Shown: positions 1 through 9,226, numbered from the stretch's first letter. The stretch is 64,000 bases of DNA from Microvirga sp. 17 mud 1-3 (GCF_003151255.1 NZ_CP029481.1:1674001-1738000), one strand, 5' to 3'. The notes: generated by a model not told the origin, from the letters alone. Numbers and translations: made by a program.

Positions 1-683
1 CCGCCGAACCCGCCGCGCATGCGTGGGTTGCGGTCTCGCTCGCCCGGGCCGACAGGACCGCCCGCAGATCCGAAGGCCGCCCGCTCGTCGTCTTCCCGGC
101 GGAACCGGAAGGCGCCGGGATTCACGTCTCGACGGCTCATGGGATGGTATCGCCGGACGGGGCCCTCGTTCCGGTCATCGCGCTCGCGCCGGTCAAGAGC
201 CCGCCGCTCGTCTGCCGTGAGCGGATCCCGCCCAGGGCGCTCCTGCCCGCCCGCGATGGAGCGGTCGGGTTCCGACGGGGTGGAGATCCTGTGCAGGGCC
301 CGCGATGCGCTGTCCTCTGCATCGGTCGCCAGGTCGCCGAGGGCCACGATGCCGACCAGATGCTTGTCATGGTCGACGACGGGCAGGCGCCTGATCTGGT
401 GGTCGCTCATGAGTTCGACGATGTGATCCACGTCGTCGTCGTCGAAGCACCACCAGATGTTGTCGGACATTACGTCCTGAACGCGCGTATCGTCCGGCAC
501 CAGGCCGGCGGCGGTCGCCCGGATGGTGATGTCCCGGTCCGTGATGATGCCCTTCAGGCGCCGTCCGTCGCAGACCGGCAGCGAGCCCACATTCATCTCG
601 TCCATCAGGCGCGCCGCATCACGGATCGAGCGGTCAGGCGCGATCACGCGCACGTGGCGGGTCATGACATCGGCTATCTTCAT
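1..683 (-). CDS. CBS-domain protein (C-terminus beyond the window)
   Basis: Translating from the ATG at 683 gives MKIADVMTRHVRVIAPD, followed by two CBS repeats. The first covers about residues 1-60 and contains GIITDRDITIRA. The second covers about 70-130 and contains RRLPVVDH and GIVALGDLA. CBS pairs bind adenosyl ligands and usually act as regulatory sensors of energy state. After the pair the protein has a long charged tail rich in Arg, Asp and Gly that runs off the left edge without a stop. A GGGAG ribosome site lies 7 bases upstream of the start. The family call is firm; the ligand and partner are unknown. Confidence 0.85.
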   Translation of the reverse strand, partial: MKIADVMTRHVRVIAPDRSIRDAARLMDEMNVGSLPVCDGRRLKGIITDRDITIRATAAGLVPDDTRVQDVMSDNIWWCFDDDDVDHIVELMSDHQIRRLPVVDHDKHLVGIVALGDLATDAEDSASRALHRISTPSEPDRSIAGGQERPGRDPLTADERRALDRRERDDRNEGPVRRYHPMSRRDVNPGAFRFRREDDERAAFGSAGGPVGPGERDRNPRMRGGFG

Positions 684-826
684 GAGCTTGCTCCCGGTTG
701 GGGCCGCCCATGGAACGCATCGTTGCGACGTGCGGATATGCGGTCCCGGCGGCCGTGCATTGCCGATCGGTCAATGCAGGCGGGGCCGGAAAGGTTCAGG
801 AGAAGGATGCGGGCCTTCAGGCGCGC

Positions 827-1726
827 TCAGGGCTTGGCGACAATCTCGACGTCCCGGTCGAGGCCGCTCTCCACTTTGAAGTCCCGGGTCTGGACCTTGC
901 CGTCATGTCGGGCGATGAGGACATAATCGCCCTCCGCCAGGGTCACGGACGGGAAGGCGCCGATAGCCTCGCGGATCACGTCGCCGCCGGGTGTCAGCAC
1001 GCTGAAGGCCGTGCCGGCGAAGGCCTCGCCGCCCTCGTTCGCCACGAGCTTGAGGGTCACGGTGGCGGCCCGGTGGTTGAGGGTCGCTTCCGTCACCTTG
1101 CCGGTTTCCACCTTCAGGTCGGCGCGCATGATCGCGTTGGCGTCGCCGTAGGTGGAGACCACGTGGTAGGTCCCTTCGGGGAGGCGGATCACGTCGTCGG
1201 CCCGGGCATTGGCGATGACGAGGCGACCTTCCGAGTTTGACCCGATAGGCACGTAGACCGAGAAGGACAGCTTGCTCGCCGGGATCGCCGAATCTCCGAC
1301 GGCGCCCTTGAGCTTCAATGCTCCGGCGCTGATGACGAGGCGCTCGGACAGGCCGCCGGACTGGATCGTAAGGCGCTTCGAGGCGCCGGCGAATCCATAG
1401 GCCACATGCACGATGTAGTTGCCGGGCGTCAGGGTGAAGCTCGGTGTCGGGCTGCTGGAGCGCGCGATGATCGTCGGCTGCGTCGTATCGCCTTTGTCCT
1501 CGTAGACACGCCAGACGAGCCCGGACCGGATCGGCTGATTATCGGGAAAGACAGCGCTCGTCGTGAGCGTCACCTGGCCGAGGGTGACCGGAGGCGGCTT
1601 CTGCGTGAGCGAGGGCACCGCCGGAAGCGTCTGCTGAGCCTGGGCGGCACCCGAAAGGAGCATCGCGGCCAGAACGGGCAGAAAGAGGCGGATTCTCACG
1701 GGGCAATTCATCCTTGAAAGCAACAT
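827..1726 (-). CDS. Secreted beta-repeat protein, conserved in Rhizobiales, function unknown
   Basis: The 299-residue product starts with a typical Sec signal (LFLPVLAAMLLSGAAQAQ, cleavage near residue 30). The mature part has at least three related units, each with a G-x-Y-x-V strand followed by a D-x-K-V-x-x-G turn: GNYIVHVAYG, then GTYHVVSTYG, then GDYVLIARHDG. This pattern resembles carboxypeptidase-regulatory-like or Ig-like beta sandwiches. Its ATG overlaps the stop of the upstream YfhO-like gene in a TAATG, so the two are probably translated together. An internal ATG five codons in is possible but has a badly placed ribosome site. It is probably periplasmic; no enzyme motif is visible. 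Confidence 0.8.
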   Translation of the reverse strand: MLLSRMNCPVRIRLFLPVLAAMLLSGAAQAQQTLPAVPSLTQKPPPVTLGQVTLTTSAVFPDNQPIRSGLVWRVYEDKGDTTQPTIIARSSSPTPSFTLTPGNYIVHVAYGFAGASKRLTIQSGGLSERLVISAGALKLKGAVGDSAIPASKLSFSVYVPIGSNSEGRLVIANARADDVIRLPEGTYHVVSTYGDANAIMRADLKVETGKVTEATLNHRAATVTLKLVANEGGEAFAGTAFSVLTPGGDVIREAIGAFPSVTLAEGDYVLIARHDGKVQTRDFKVESGLDRDVEIVAKP

Positions 1727-4179
1727 TACCGGACCCGGGGGACTTCGGCGGTCCGGATCGGCTCTTCCTTCCGGCTCTTGAGGAGGTCGGAGGCCGCCGT
1801 CACCAGGTTCTCGTAGGACATCGGGCGGAAATTGAACTCGACCCGGTGGCGTCCTGCGGGGATCTCGACCCCGCGGAAGAGCAGGTTCGCCCGGAGCATG
1901 GGACGGCGCTCCCCGTCCACGGTGACTTCCCAGCCGGGATAATACACGTCGTGGAGGACGAGAACGCCCGCCGCCTCGCTCTCCACCTCGACGGTCACGG
2001 AATTGCGCTGGTAGCTGACGATCCGAGCCCGATCCTCGAGGTCCTTCGGGCTCGCACCCTCGGCCGAGGAGGCATAGCGCTCCTTGAGGAGAGGCATGCT
2101 CGCATCGTCGATCAGGGCCTCGCTCCGGCGGTTGAATTCGGGAAGCTCTTCCTGGTCGAGGGCGGCCTCGGAATCCACTGCGCTGACCTCATGCGCCACA
2201 TAGGCCCGAGGGCTCGCGCCGTCGAGGCGGTAGATCCACATGCGGCCGGTGCCATAGACGATCTCGGCGCCCGTGAGGCGTGGGAAATGGCGCGGCATCC
2301 GTTCGATCGGCCGGTCGAGAACGAGATATTCGAGGCCGAGCAGGCCGGCGAGGCGGCACTTGTAGCCGCGGAAGGTCGCCGGGAAAGTGCGCAGGTTCGG
2401 GTCCTCGGCGTTCTCGCCGGGGCCGACGGCGCGCTCGTAATCGGCAAGCCGCAGGGGGTTGTAGCCGATGATATCCTCGAGCTGGAGGACCATGGAGGCG
2501 TTCTGCCAGGGCCCGCGCTGACCCAGGATCTCGACCCGTGGATATTCCCCATGGGCATGGCGGTCGGCCAGCTCGCGCTTCAGGATCTGGAGGCCCTGGA
2601 GTTGCTCGGGCGGAAGCTGGCGGAACACCGCGTAGCGCTCGGCGGGCTCCGCATTCAGGGGCGAGGCCGCGTGGCGCAGAACCAGTTCTCCGCCCGTGAA
2701 CGCAATGATGAGGATGGCCGCCACCTCGCGCCAGCGGGACGTGGGGCTGATCCGCGTCAGGAGCGCGATGACGAGGGCAGCGGCGACGAGACCGAGGCCG
2801 ATCTCGCGCATCGCCGGCGCGCCCTGTCCGGCCCGCAACGCGAACGCCATGGCGCTCGCGATGGCCGCGACCGCAAGGGCCAGCGCCAGCATCGGCAGGA
2901 AGAGGTGCAGCTTGCCGAGGGCGGCAGTGGTCCATTTCGGAAGACCGTCCGCGATGTAACGGTGGACGAGATAGCCCGCCGCGAAGGCCAGCATCACGTT
3001 GATGAGGAACGTAGCGTCCGCCGGGCGGCGGTAGAGATCGACGCCCGGCATATGGTCGAAGATCATCTCGAAGCCGGGCGTATAGCGGCCCAGGGCATAA
3101 AGCAGGGCGAGCAGGCCGGTCACCAGGAAGAAGCGAAACTCCCGCGCCAGCAGTCGGCCGCCCGCGACTCCGTGCCAGAGCAGGAAGAGGGCCGGGACGG
3201 TGCCGACGAAAAGGTAGTTCGTGGCGCGGTCGGTCCAGGTGCCTTCGGACAGGCTGTGCCAGTCCGGCCCCCAGTAATCGTAGGTCCAGCGAAGGGACCC
3301 GAAGACGTTGCCGAACAGGATAGTCGCCAGGCTCTCGGGCGGCAGCGAGCCCATGGCCGCGACCCCGAAGCCGAAGGAGGGGCGGGTCGAGGTCGCCAGG
3401 AACTGCATGGTGAGGACCACCGGCACCGCCAGGAGCGCGCCGCCAATGCCCGCCATGGCGAGAAGGACGCCGATGCGCGACTTCAGATAGGCGAGGGGCT
3501 GCGGCGCCGTGACGATCCGGGCGGCGGCGGCTGCGATGAGCGTGATGTCGCACAGGAAGGCGACCTGGTCCCGCCCGATGGTCATCAGGACGGCGACGAC
3601 CGCGAACAGGGCGCCGAAACGATAGGAACGGCGGTCCAGGGCCTCCTCCAGAAGGAGGAGCGCAAGGGGAAACCAGCCGTAGCTGAGGATGATGCCCGTG
3701 TGCTGCAGCCGGGCGCTCGCCGAGCCGCCCAGGATGAACACGATGGCCGCCACGACGGCGCCGGCAGGGTGCCAGCCGCGCCGACGGAACAGGGGCACGA
3801 AGGCCAGGGCGCCGGGCAGGAAATGAGCGAAGATGACGATGTCGAAGAGCTGCATGGACGGCTCGGGCACGAGCCATCCGAACAGCAGCATGGTCGGGGT
3901 GAACAGGAGCGACTGCGGATCGGCCGCCGAAGGGTGGCCCCCGAAGTGATAGGGGTTCCAGAACGGCATCTCGCCATGGGCCAGGGCCGCGCCGAGATAC
4001 CGCAGGGTGGGATAGAACTGGTTCTTGGAATCCCAGGGGACGACCGTCCCGGTGAGGGGCCAGACGAGAGCCGCGAGGGCCCAGATCCCGAGGATGAGCG
4101 CAAGGGCCAGAAGGGTCGGACGCGCCGTCCAGATCCCGGAACCGGTGGTCCCGCCCGCTACGGATGGTGATGTGTTCAT
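1726..4179 (-). CDS. YfhO-like multi-spanning membrane protein (GT-C fold candidate)
   Basis: The product is a large hydrophobic protein of about 817 residues with a dozen or so predicted membrane helices, starting with ALALILGIWALAALVW. The loop after the first helix (VPWDSKNQFYPTLRYLG, then MPFWNPYHFGGHP) matches the acidic first loop of YfhO and related GT-C glycosyltransferases, where an Asp binds the lipid-linked sugar donor. The last 250 residues are a soluble beta-rich domain (YYPGWEVTVDG is typical). YfhO-type proteins modify cell-surface polymers. I chose the ATG at 4179 (MNTSPSV). ATGs at 4206 and 4329 are in frame, but they add an Arg-rich leader unlike a membrane N-terminus. It is followed by the coupled secreted repeat protein. 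Confidence 0.75.
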   Translation of the reverse strand: MNTSPSVAGGTTGSGIWTARPTLLALALILGIWALAALVWPLTGTVVPWDSKNQFYPTLRYLGAALAHGEMPFWNPYHFGGHPSAADPQSLLFTPTMLLFGWLVPEPSMQLFDIVIFAHFLPGALAFVPLFRRRGWHPAGAVVAAIVFILGGSASARLQHTGIILSYGWFPLALLLLEEALDRRSYRFGALFAVVAVLMTIGRDQVAFLCDITLIAAAAARIVTAPQPLAYLKSRIGVLLAMAGIGGALLAVPVVLTMQFLATSTRPSFGFGVAAMGSLPPESLATILFGNVFGSLRWTYDYWGPDWHSLSEGTWTDRATNYLFVGTVPALFLLWHGVAGGRLLAREFRFFLVTGLLALLYALGRYTPGFEMIFDHMPGVDLYRRPADATFLINVMLAFAAGYLVHRYIADGLPKWTTAALGKLHLFLPMLALALAVAAIASAMAFALRAGQGAPAMREIGLGLVAAALVIALLTRISPTSRWREVAAILIIAFTGGELVLRHAASPLNAEPAERYAVFRQLPPEQLQGLQILKRELADRHAHGEYPRVEILGQRGPWQNASMVLQLEDIIGYNPLRLADYERAVGPGENAEDPNLRTFPATFRGYKCRLAGLLGLEYLVLDRPIERMPRHFPRLTGAEIVYGTGRMWIYRLDGASPRAYVAHEVSAVDSEAALDQEELPEFNRRSEALIDDASMPLLKERYASSAEGASPKDLEDRARIVSYQRNSVTVEVESEAAGVLVLHDVYYPGWEVTVDGERRPMLRANLLFRGVEIPAGRHRVEFNFRPMSYENLVTAASDLLKSRKEEPIRTAEVPRVR

Positions 4180-4484
4180 CTGCTCTTGATGCGGCGTTCC
4201 GCCCATGGTCTCCGCGACCGTCCTCGACGATAGAGCCCGGAAGCGACGGGGCTGGCGTTGCCGCCGCGGCCCGCTCATCGCCATGCCCGGGAAACCAGCT
4301 TGGCGTACCGACGCACTCCCCCTATACATCCGTCGCGGTTTCTTTTCTGCAACGGCCCCGAATGCCCGCGCTCCCTCAAGCGCAACAAGAGGGCGAGACC
4401 AAGGCAGGCCCGCTCTGCCGGTATCCGCTTTCCTGAGGCATCCAGGGGTACTGTCTCATATATTCCGCTCCGGATGAAGGTCCT
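4180..4484. other. Divergent intergenic region
   Basis: About 305 bases lie between the minus-strand YfhO-like gene and the plus-strand nitroreductase. In-frame alternative starts for the membrane protein lie at 4206 and 4329. No RNA gene or convincing promoter was recognised. Confidence 0.4.
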
Positions 4485-5048
4485 ATGAACGAAAGCCTTG
4501 CCCGCCTTCAACATCGCCGTTCCGTTCCCGCCCGCTGGCTCGCGGAGCCGGGGCCGAGCCGCGACGAGATCGATACCCTGCTGACGATCGCGGCACGCGT
4601 CCCGGACCACGGCAAGCTGGCGCCCTGGCGCTTCGTCGTCATCGAAGGGGAGGGGCGTCACCGCCTCGGAGAGGTGCTGGCCCAGGCCTTCCTGGCCGAC
4701 CAGCCGGAGGCCGATGCCGAGAAGGTCGCTCTCGAGCGGGGGCGGTTCGCCCAGGCCCCCCTGGTGGTGGCCGTTGTGTCCCGGGTGGTGCCGCACGTGA
4801 AGATCCCGGACTGGGAGCAGGTCCTCTCGGCTGGGGCGGTGTGCATGAACCTCCTCCACGCGGCGACGGCCCTCGGCTATGGCGCCGTCTGGCTGACCGG
4901 TTGGGCGGCCTATGACCGGCGCATTCTCGATGCCCTCGGCCTCGCGCCCGGGGAGCGCATTGCCGGCTTCATCCATATCGGCACCGCCACGGAGGCTCCG
5001 GCCGACCGGGCGCGACCCGACCTTGCCGATATCGTCACCCGTTTCTGA
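4485..5048 (+). CDS. Nitroreductase family protein (YdjA-like)
   Basis: This 187-residue FMN-dependent oxidoreductase begins with HRRSVPARWL, the FMN-phosphate-binding start of the family, followed by ARVPDHGKLAPWRFVVI. The later GYGAVWLTGWAA is the second conserved FMN segment. Length and motifs match the small YdjA-type nitroreductases, which act as cytoplasmic homodimers reducing nitro or quinone compounds with NAD(P)H; the native substrate is usually unknown. A GAAGG ribosome site precedes the ATG. The flavin reductase gene begins 9 bases after its stop, so the two form an operon of flavin enzymes. Confidence 0.9.
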   Translation: MNESLARLQHRRSVPARWLAEPGPSRDEIDTLLTIAARVPDHGKLAPWRFVVIEGEGRHRLGEVLAQAFLADQPEADAEKVALERGRFAQAPLVVAVVSRVVPHVKIPDWEQVLSAGAVCMNLLHAATALGYGAVWLTGWAAYDRRILDALGLAPGERIAGFIHIGTATEAPADRARPDLADIVTRF

Positions 5049-5057
5049 GCGAAGGCC

Positions 5058-5663
5058 ATGTTCTACCAGACCGCCAACCATCACGGCCTGCCGCACGATC
5101 CGTTCAAGGCCCTCGTGACGCCGCGCCCCATCGGCTGGATCACGACGATGAGCGCCAAGGGCGAGGTGAACCTGTCGCCCTATTCGTTCTTCAACGCGAT
5201 TTCGGAAAAGCCCGCCATGGTGGCTTTCTCGTCGAGCGGGCGGAAGGATGCGGTGACGTTCGTCGAGGAAACGAAGGAGTTCGTCTGCAACCTCGCAACC
5301 TACGACCTGCGGGAGGAGATGAACGCCACTTCGGCACCCCTGCCGCGCGGCGTGAACGAGATGGAGCATGCGGGCCTTGCGGCCGCCCCCTCCCGGCTCG
5401 TCAAGCCGCCCCGGGTCGCGGCCGCGCCAGCGGCGCTCGAATGCCGCTGGGTCCAGACCGTGCCGCTCGTGCCCCTGGAGGGCGGCGAGCCCTCCTACTA
5501 CCTTGTCATCGGACAGGTCGTCGGCATCCATATCGACGACCGCTTCATCGTGAACGGCATCGTGGACACGGCCGCCATGCGCCCCATCGCCCGTTCGGGC
5601 TACCGCGACTATTTCGTCGCGACGCCCGAAACCAAGTTCACCATGACGCGGCCCGGAGGCTGA
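5058..5663 (+). CDS. Flavin reductase family protein (split-barrel FMN-binding)
   Basis: The 201-residue product has the DIM6/NTAB flavin-reductase fold: VTPRPIGWITTMSAKGEVNLSPYSFFNAIS in the N-terminal half is the classic FMN-binding segment, and the C-terminal part contains GQVVGIHIDDRFIVNG. Members reduce or bind flavin in the cytoplasm, often feeding two-component monooxygenases; no monooxygenase is encoded nearby. It directly follows the nitroreductase and converges on the CoA-ester lyase, whose stop is only 5 bases away. A CGAAGG ribosome site is present. Confidence 0.9.
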   Translation: MFYQTANHHGLPHDPFKALVTPRPIGWITTMSAKGEVNLSPYSFFNAISEKPAMVAFSSSGRKDAVTFVEETKEFVCNLATYDLREEMNATSAPLPRGVNEMEHAGLAAAPSRLVKPPRVAAAPAALECRWVQTVPLVPLEGGEPSYYLVIGQVVGIHIDDRFIVNGIVDTAAMRPIARSGYRDYFVATPETKFTMTRPGG

Positions 5664-5667
5664 CGGA

Positions 5668-6540
5668 TCAGCCTCGCCCCGCCCGCGCCAGGAGCCGTTC
5701 GGCCCGGACGAGGTGAGGGCGATCGAGCATCTCGCCGCCGATACCGACGACACCTGCGCCGGGATTCTCCCTGAAGGCCGCAACGACGGCCTTGGCCTTC
5801 GCGACAGCCTCCTCGGAAGGCGTGAAGGCTTCGTTGATGACCGGGACCTGAGCCGGATGGATCGCCATCTTGGCGACGAACCCGTCCCGGCGGGCCTCCC
5901 GGCACTCGGTTGCCAGACCCTCCATGTCGCGGAAATTCGTATAGACGGCGTCGATGGCGTCGACTGCCGCAGCGGCAGCGCCGAGGAGCGTCAAGGAGCG
6001 GGCGAGCCGGTAGGGCTCCGTATAGAGCCCGTTCTCGCCCCGGTTCGCTTCTGCGCCGAGATCCGCCGACAGGTCCTCGCCGCCCCAGGCGAGCCCCATG
6101 AGGCGGTGGCTCGCACCCGCGAAGGTGCCGAGCGCGAAGACCCCGAGGGCATTCTCCGTCGCGATGGCCAGGATGCGTGTGGCGCCGTCCTCGAGGCCGA
6201 ACTCAGCCTCCCGGACCGCGAGCTTCGCGCCGAGATGGGCCACATCGGCCCCGCCGACGGCCTTGGGCAGCACGATGCCGTCGGGACCGGCTCCCATCAT
6301 GCCGTCGAGATCCATATCGGTCAGCCCGGTCGTGAGGCCGTTGACGCGCACATAGAGCCGGGGCCTCTCGGCCAGCCCCTTCGCCTCATCGAGGAAACCG
6401 GCCGTGACCGACCGCGCCTCGGCCTTGGCGTCGAGGGCGACCGAATCCTCAAGGTCGATCAGGAGGGCGTCGGCTCCCGAGCCGAGAGCCTTGTCGAGTT
6501 TCCTGCGGCTGTCGCCGGGGACGAACAGGAGGGAGCGCAT
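5668..6540 (-). CDS. CoA ester lyase (HpcH/HpaI, citrate lyase beta-like)
   Basis: The 290-residue product starts RSLLFVPGDSRRKLDKAL, the family signature, followed by DALLIDLEDSVA with the metal-binding acidic residues. YVRVNGL, PKAVGGADV and AIATENALGVF complete the TIM-barrel active site. Relatives cleave citramalyl-, malyl- or methylmalyl-CoA, or hydrolyse malyl-CoA. Which of these applies cannot be read from the sequence. The ATG at 6540 is preceded 5 bases upstream by the stop of a MaoC-type hydratase, so the two are co-transcribed; a hydratase and lyase together suggest mesaconyl- or beta-methylmalyl-CoA handling. Confidence 0.88.
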   Translation of the reverse strand: MRSLLFVPGDSRRKLDKALGSGADALLIDLEDSVALDAKAEARSVTAGFLDEAKGLAERPRLYVRVNGLTTGLTDMDLDGMMGAGPDGIVLPKAVGGADVAHLGAKLAVREAEFGLEDGATRILAIATENALGVFALGTFAGASHRLMGLAWGGEDLSADLGAEANRGENGLYTEPYRLARSLTLLGAAAAAVDAIDAVYTNFRDMEGLATECREARRDGFVAKMAIHPAQVPVINEAFTPSEEAVAKAKAVVAAFRENPGAGVVGIGGEMLDRPHLVRAERLLARAGRG

Positions 6541-6545
6541 GGACC

Positions 6546-7040
6546 TCACACCTCGATCGTCGTGGAGCGCTTGCGCATGAAAGCCTGACGGCGGCACTCG
6601 GCCACCAGGGTGCCGTCCTGCTTGTAGGCCCTGTGGATGAATTCGACGATGCCCGCTTCGGGCCGGGTGCGGGATTCGCGCTTGGCCGCAACCTCGGTGG
6701 TGACGTTCACCGTGTCGCCCTCGAAGAGAGGGGCCGGAAACGTCACGTCCGTCATGCCGAGATTGGCGATGGTGGTGCCCACCGTGGTGTCGTTGACCGA
6801 AATGCCGATCATGAGGCCGAGGGTGAAGAGCGAGTTCATGAGCGGCTGACCCCACTCGGTCTCGGTGGCGCAGAAATGCGCATCGATGTGGAGCGGCTGC
6901 GGGTTCAGCGTCATGTTCGAGAAGAGCATGTTGTCCATCTGGGTCACCGTTCGGGTGAGACGGTGACGGATGACGGCGCCGATGGCGAAATCCTCGAAGA
7001 AGAGCCCGCCGCGCGGATGTCTTGTGCTGTCGTCTGTCAT
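6546..7040 (-). CDS. MaoC-like hot-dog dehydratase
   Basis: The product has 164 residues and a single hot-dog domain. The hydratase motif is visible as NPQPLHIDAHFCATETEWGQ, containing the catalytic Asp/His pair of R-hydratases, and GDTVNVTTEVAAKRES follows. It probably hydrates an enoyl-CoA. The gene sits just before the CoA ester lyase and after nadK, all on the minus strand. I start at the ATG at 7040, which has GAGGATC at the right distance; an in-frame ATG at 7091 lacks a good ribosome site and would overlap nadK. Classical mesaconyl-CoA hydratase is about twice as long, so that identity is not claimed. Confidence 0.85.
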   Translation of the reverse strand: MTDDSTRHPRGGLFFEDFAIGAVIRHRLTRTVTQMDNMLFSNMTLNPQPLHIDAHFCATETEWGQPLMNSLFTLGLMIGISVNDTTVGTTIANLGMTDVTFPAPLFEGDTVNVTTEVAAKRESRTRPEAGIVEFIHRAYKQDGTLVAECRRQAFMRKRSTTIEV

Positions 7041-7087
7041 GCAACGATCCTCATTCTGATCCGTCCATGGGGCGAGGGCGCCGGCCG

Positions 7088-7861
7088 TCAATAACCGAAC
7101 TGCTCCCGCAGGATGCGCTCGTCCAGGCTGTGGCCGGGGTCGTGGAGCATCACCAGGTCGATGCTGCGGTCCATGGAGGTATGGACCCTCGACACGTCCC
7201 GGAATTCCGTGTGGTCCGCGACGGCGCTGACCGGTCTTTCCTCGGGCTCCAGGACCTCGATCTGGATCTTCGCGTAATCGGGCAGGAGCGCCCCACGCCA
7301 GTGCCGGGGCCGGAAGGCCGAGATGGGAGTAAGCGCCAGGAGAGGCGCATTGAGCGGCAGAATCGGCCCGTTCACGGAGAGATTGTAGGCCGTCGAGCCG
7401 GCCGGCGTCGCGACCAGGATTCCGTCGGCCGCGAGTTCCGCAAGGCGGACCTGGTTGTCGATGCTCACACGCAGCTTTGCGGCCTGGTAGGTCTGGCGCA
7501 GCATGGAGACCTCGTTGATCGCCCGCGCCGTGTGAGCCTCGCCCCTGACGTCCCAGGCGACCATGAGCAGCGGATGCGTAACGCTGCGCTCGGAAGCCTC
7601 CAGGCGCTCGAAGAGCTCGTCCTCACGAAACTCGTTCATGAGGAAGCCGACCGTGCCCTTGTTCATGCCGTAGATCGGCTTGGACGTGCCCATGAACCGG
7701 TGGAGCGTGCGCAGCATGAGCCCGTCGCCGCCGAGCGCCACGATCACGTCGGCATCCTCCGGCTCGACGCCGGCGTAGCGCGCCTTCAAAAGCGCGAGGG
7801 CGGCCTGTGCCTCCGGCGTGGGGCTTGCGACGAATGCGACATGGTTGAAACGGCGAGCCAT
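7088..7861 (-). CDS. nadK: NAD kinase
   Basis: The 257-residue protein carries the full NAD kinase signature: [14 protein letters not shown] (the GGDG nucleotide motif), [22 protein letters not shown] and [17 protein letters not shown]. It phosphorylates NAD to NADP in the cytoplasm. The length is normal for alphaproteobacteria. The start [10 protein letters not shown] at 7861 was chosen; an upstream in-frame ATG would run into the divergent cutA promoter region. cutA starts only 48 bases away on the other strand, so the two share a regulatory gap. Confidence 0.93.
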   Translation of the reverse strand: MARRFNHVAFVASPTPEAQAALALLKARYAGVEPEDADVIVALGGDGLMLRTLHRFMGTSKPIYGMNKGTVGFLMNEFREDELFERLEASERSVTHPLLMVAWDVRGEAHTARAINEVSMLRQTYQAAKLRVSIDNQVRLAELAADGILVATPAGSTAYNLSVNGPILPLNAPLLALTPISAFRPRHWRGALLPDYAKIQIEVLEPEERPVSAVADHTEFRDVSRVHTSMDRSIDLVMLHDPGHSLDERILREQFGY

Positions 7862-7909
7862 GCCCGGATACCCTCCTCGCGCCGGAACGATGCGGAAGAA
7901 AGGCATAGC

Positions 7910-8239
7910 ATGGAGAACCCACTTCTCGTCTATACGACCTTTCCGGATGTGGACACCGCCCTGGGGATCGGCGAGGCCCTCGTGCGCGAAAAGCTCATCG
8001 CCTGCATCAACGTGCTGCCGGGAATGCAATCGGTCTATGCCTGGAAGGGAACCGTGGAGCGTGGGCAGGAGGCCGTGGGTATCCTCAAGACGCGCAAAGG
8101 CCTGCAGGAGGAGGTCCTGCAGGCCCTGAAAAAACGCCACCCTTACGAGACGCCCGTGATCCTGTTCATCGAACCCGGCGCCGATGCGGCCACCTTGGCT
8201 TGGATCATCGGCGAGACTGCAGGCGCCGGAGTTGCCTGA
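7910..8239 (+). CDS. cutA: CutA1 divalent-ion tolerance protein
   Basis: This is a 109-residue trimeric CutA1 family member: [21 protein letters not shown] at the start, [17 protein letters not shown] in the middle (the conserved ACxNxxP region), and [10 protein letters not shown] near the end. CutA1 has been linked to copper tolerance, but its biochemical role remains unclear. The start MENPLLVY is the one matching the family N-terminus. It is divergent from nadK and convergent with the metallo-hydrolase at 8249. Confidence 0.92.
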   Translation: MENPLLVYTTFPDVDTALGIGEALVREKLIACINVLPGMQSVYAWKGTVERGQEAVGILKTRKGLQEEVLQALKKRHPYETPVILFIEPGADAATLAWIIGETAGAGVA

Positions 8240-8248
8240 GCGTTCCGC

Positions 8249-9226
8249 TTAAAGGATAGCGGAGCTCCACTGCACGGGCACGAAGCGGTAGCCGCTGCCT
8301 TCCTTCGCGATATGGCCGGTGGCCGGGAAGGGAGCATGGTAGAAGGCCACCTGCGCGCGCTCGGCCGCCGCCATGTCGAGCATCCGGTGACGCGTCTGGC
8401 GGGCCTGGTCGGCATCCATGTCGAAGACGGCGGCCCAATCCGGGTTGCGGACGAAGAGCGCCGGATGATTGGTCACGTCCGACATGATCATCAGCTTCCC
8501 GGCGCCCGAACTCAGCATGTAGGAGGTATGGCCGGGCGTGTGCCCCGGGGCTGCGATGCTGGTGAGGCCGGGCACGATTTCCTTGTCGGCCTCGTAGCGC
8601 TTCACGTCCTTGGCGACCGGATCGAAAACCCGGTGCACGTTCTGGAAGGCGCCCTTCATGCCCTCCGGCGCCTGGTTCATGCGCGTCTCGTCCATCCAGA
8701 AGTCCCATTCGTTCGCCGGGACCATGATTTCGGCCTTCGGGAAGACGGCCGTGCCGTCCTTCAGGCGCAGGCCGTTGATGTGATCGCCGTGGAAATGGCT
8801 GATGACCACGGTGTTGACCTGCGCGGGGTCGAAGCCGGCGGCGCGGAAATTTGCCATCCAGGTGCCCGAGGTCGGCGCGCCCAGGTCGCCGTTGCCCGTG
8901 TCGATCAGCGTCACGCGGCCGTTCTGGCGCAGGACGAGGGTCGTGAAGGTGATCGGCAGCCGGTCCTTCGGCAGGAAAGCCTCCTCCATGGCCTTCTGTA
9001 CGGCGGGCAGTTCGGCATTGCGGATAAACCCTTCGAGCGGACGGGTCGCGAAGCCGTCATTGACGGCCGTCACCTCGATGTCGCCGACCTTGTAGCGATA
9101 GAAGCCGGGGGCTTGCGCAGAGGCGGAGGGTTGAGGCGTCGGCATGGAGTTGTTCGTCTGGGCGAGGGCAGGGGCTGCGACGGGAATAACGCTACTGGCG
9201 AGAAGGGTACGGCGTGTCAGGGTCAT
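8249..9226 (-). CDS. Exported MBL-fold metallo-hydrolase with Tat-like signal
   Basis: The 325-residue product starts MTLTRRTLLASSVIPVAAPALAQ, a twin-arginine-type signal (TRRTLL) with an AxA-like cleavage site near residue 23. The metal site HFHGDH is at about residues 144-149, with PGHTPGH and MSDVTNH further on, as in class B MBL hydrolases. It therefore probably folds in the cytoplasm with its metals and is exported. Relatives are annotated as MBL-fold hydrolases or lactonases; the substrate cannot be inferred. GGAG lies 7 bases before the ATG at 9226, which is why this start is preferred to one 18 codons upstream. Confidence 0.88.
   Translation of the reverse strand: MTLTRRTLLASSVIPVAAPALAQTNNSMPTPQPSASAQAPGFYRYKVGDIEVTAVNDGFATRPLEGFIRNAELPAVQKAMEEAFLPKDRLPITFTTLVLRQNGRVTLIDTGNGDLGAPTSGTWMANFRAAGFDPAQVNTVVISHFHGDHINGLRLKDGTAVFPKAEIMVPANEWDFWMDETRMNQAPEGMKGAFQNVHRVFDPVAKDVKRYEADKEIVPGLTSIAAPGHTPGHTSYMLSSGAGKLMIMSDVTNHPALFVRNPDWAAVFDMDADQARQTRHRMLDMAAAERAQVAFYHAPFPATGHIAKEGSGYRFVPVQWSSAIL

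Noticed and set aside
144..926. A 260-residue plus-strand frame near the left edge
   Set aside because: The minus strand encodes the CBS pair here; the plus frame is its mirror.
1714..4170. An 818-residue plus-strand frame over the YfhO-like gene
   Set aside because: The minus strand gives a proper membrane protein; the plus frame is a charged, low-complexity shadow.
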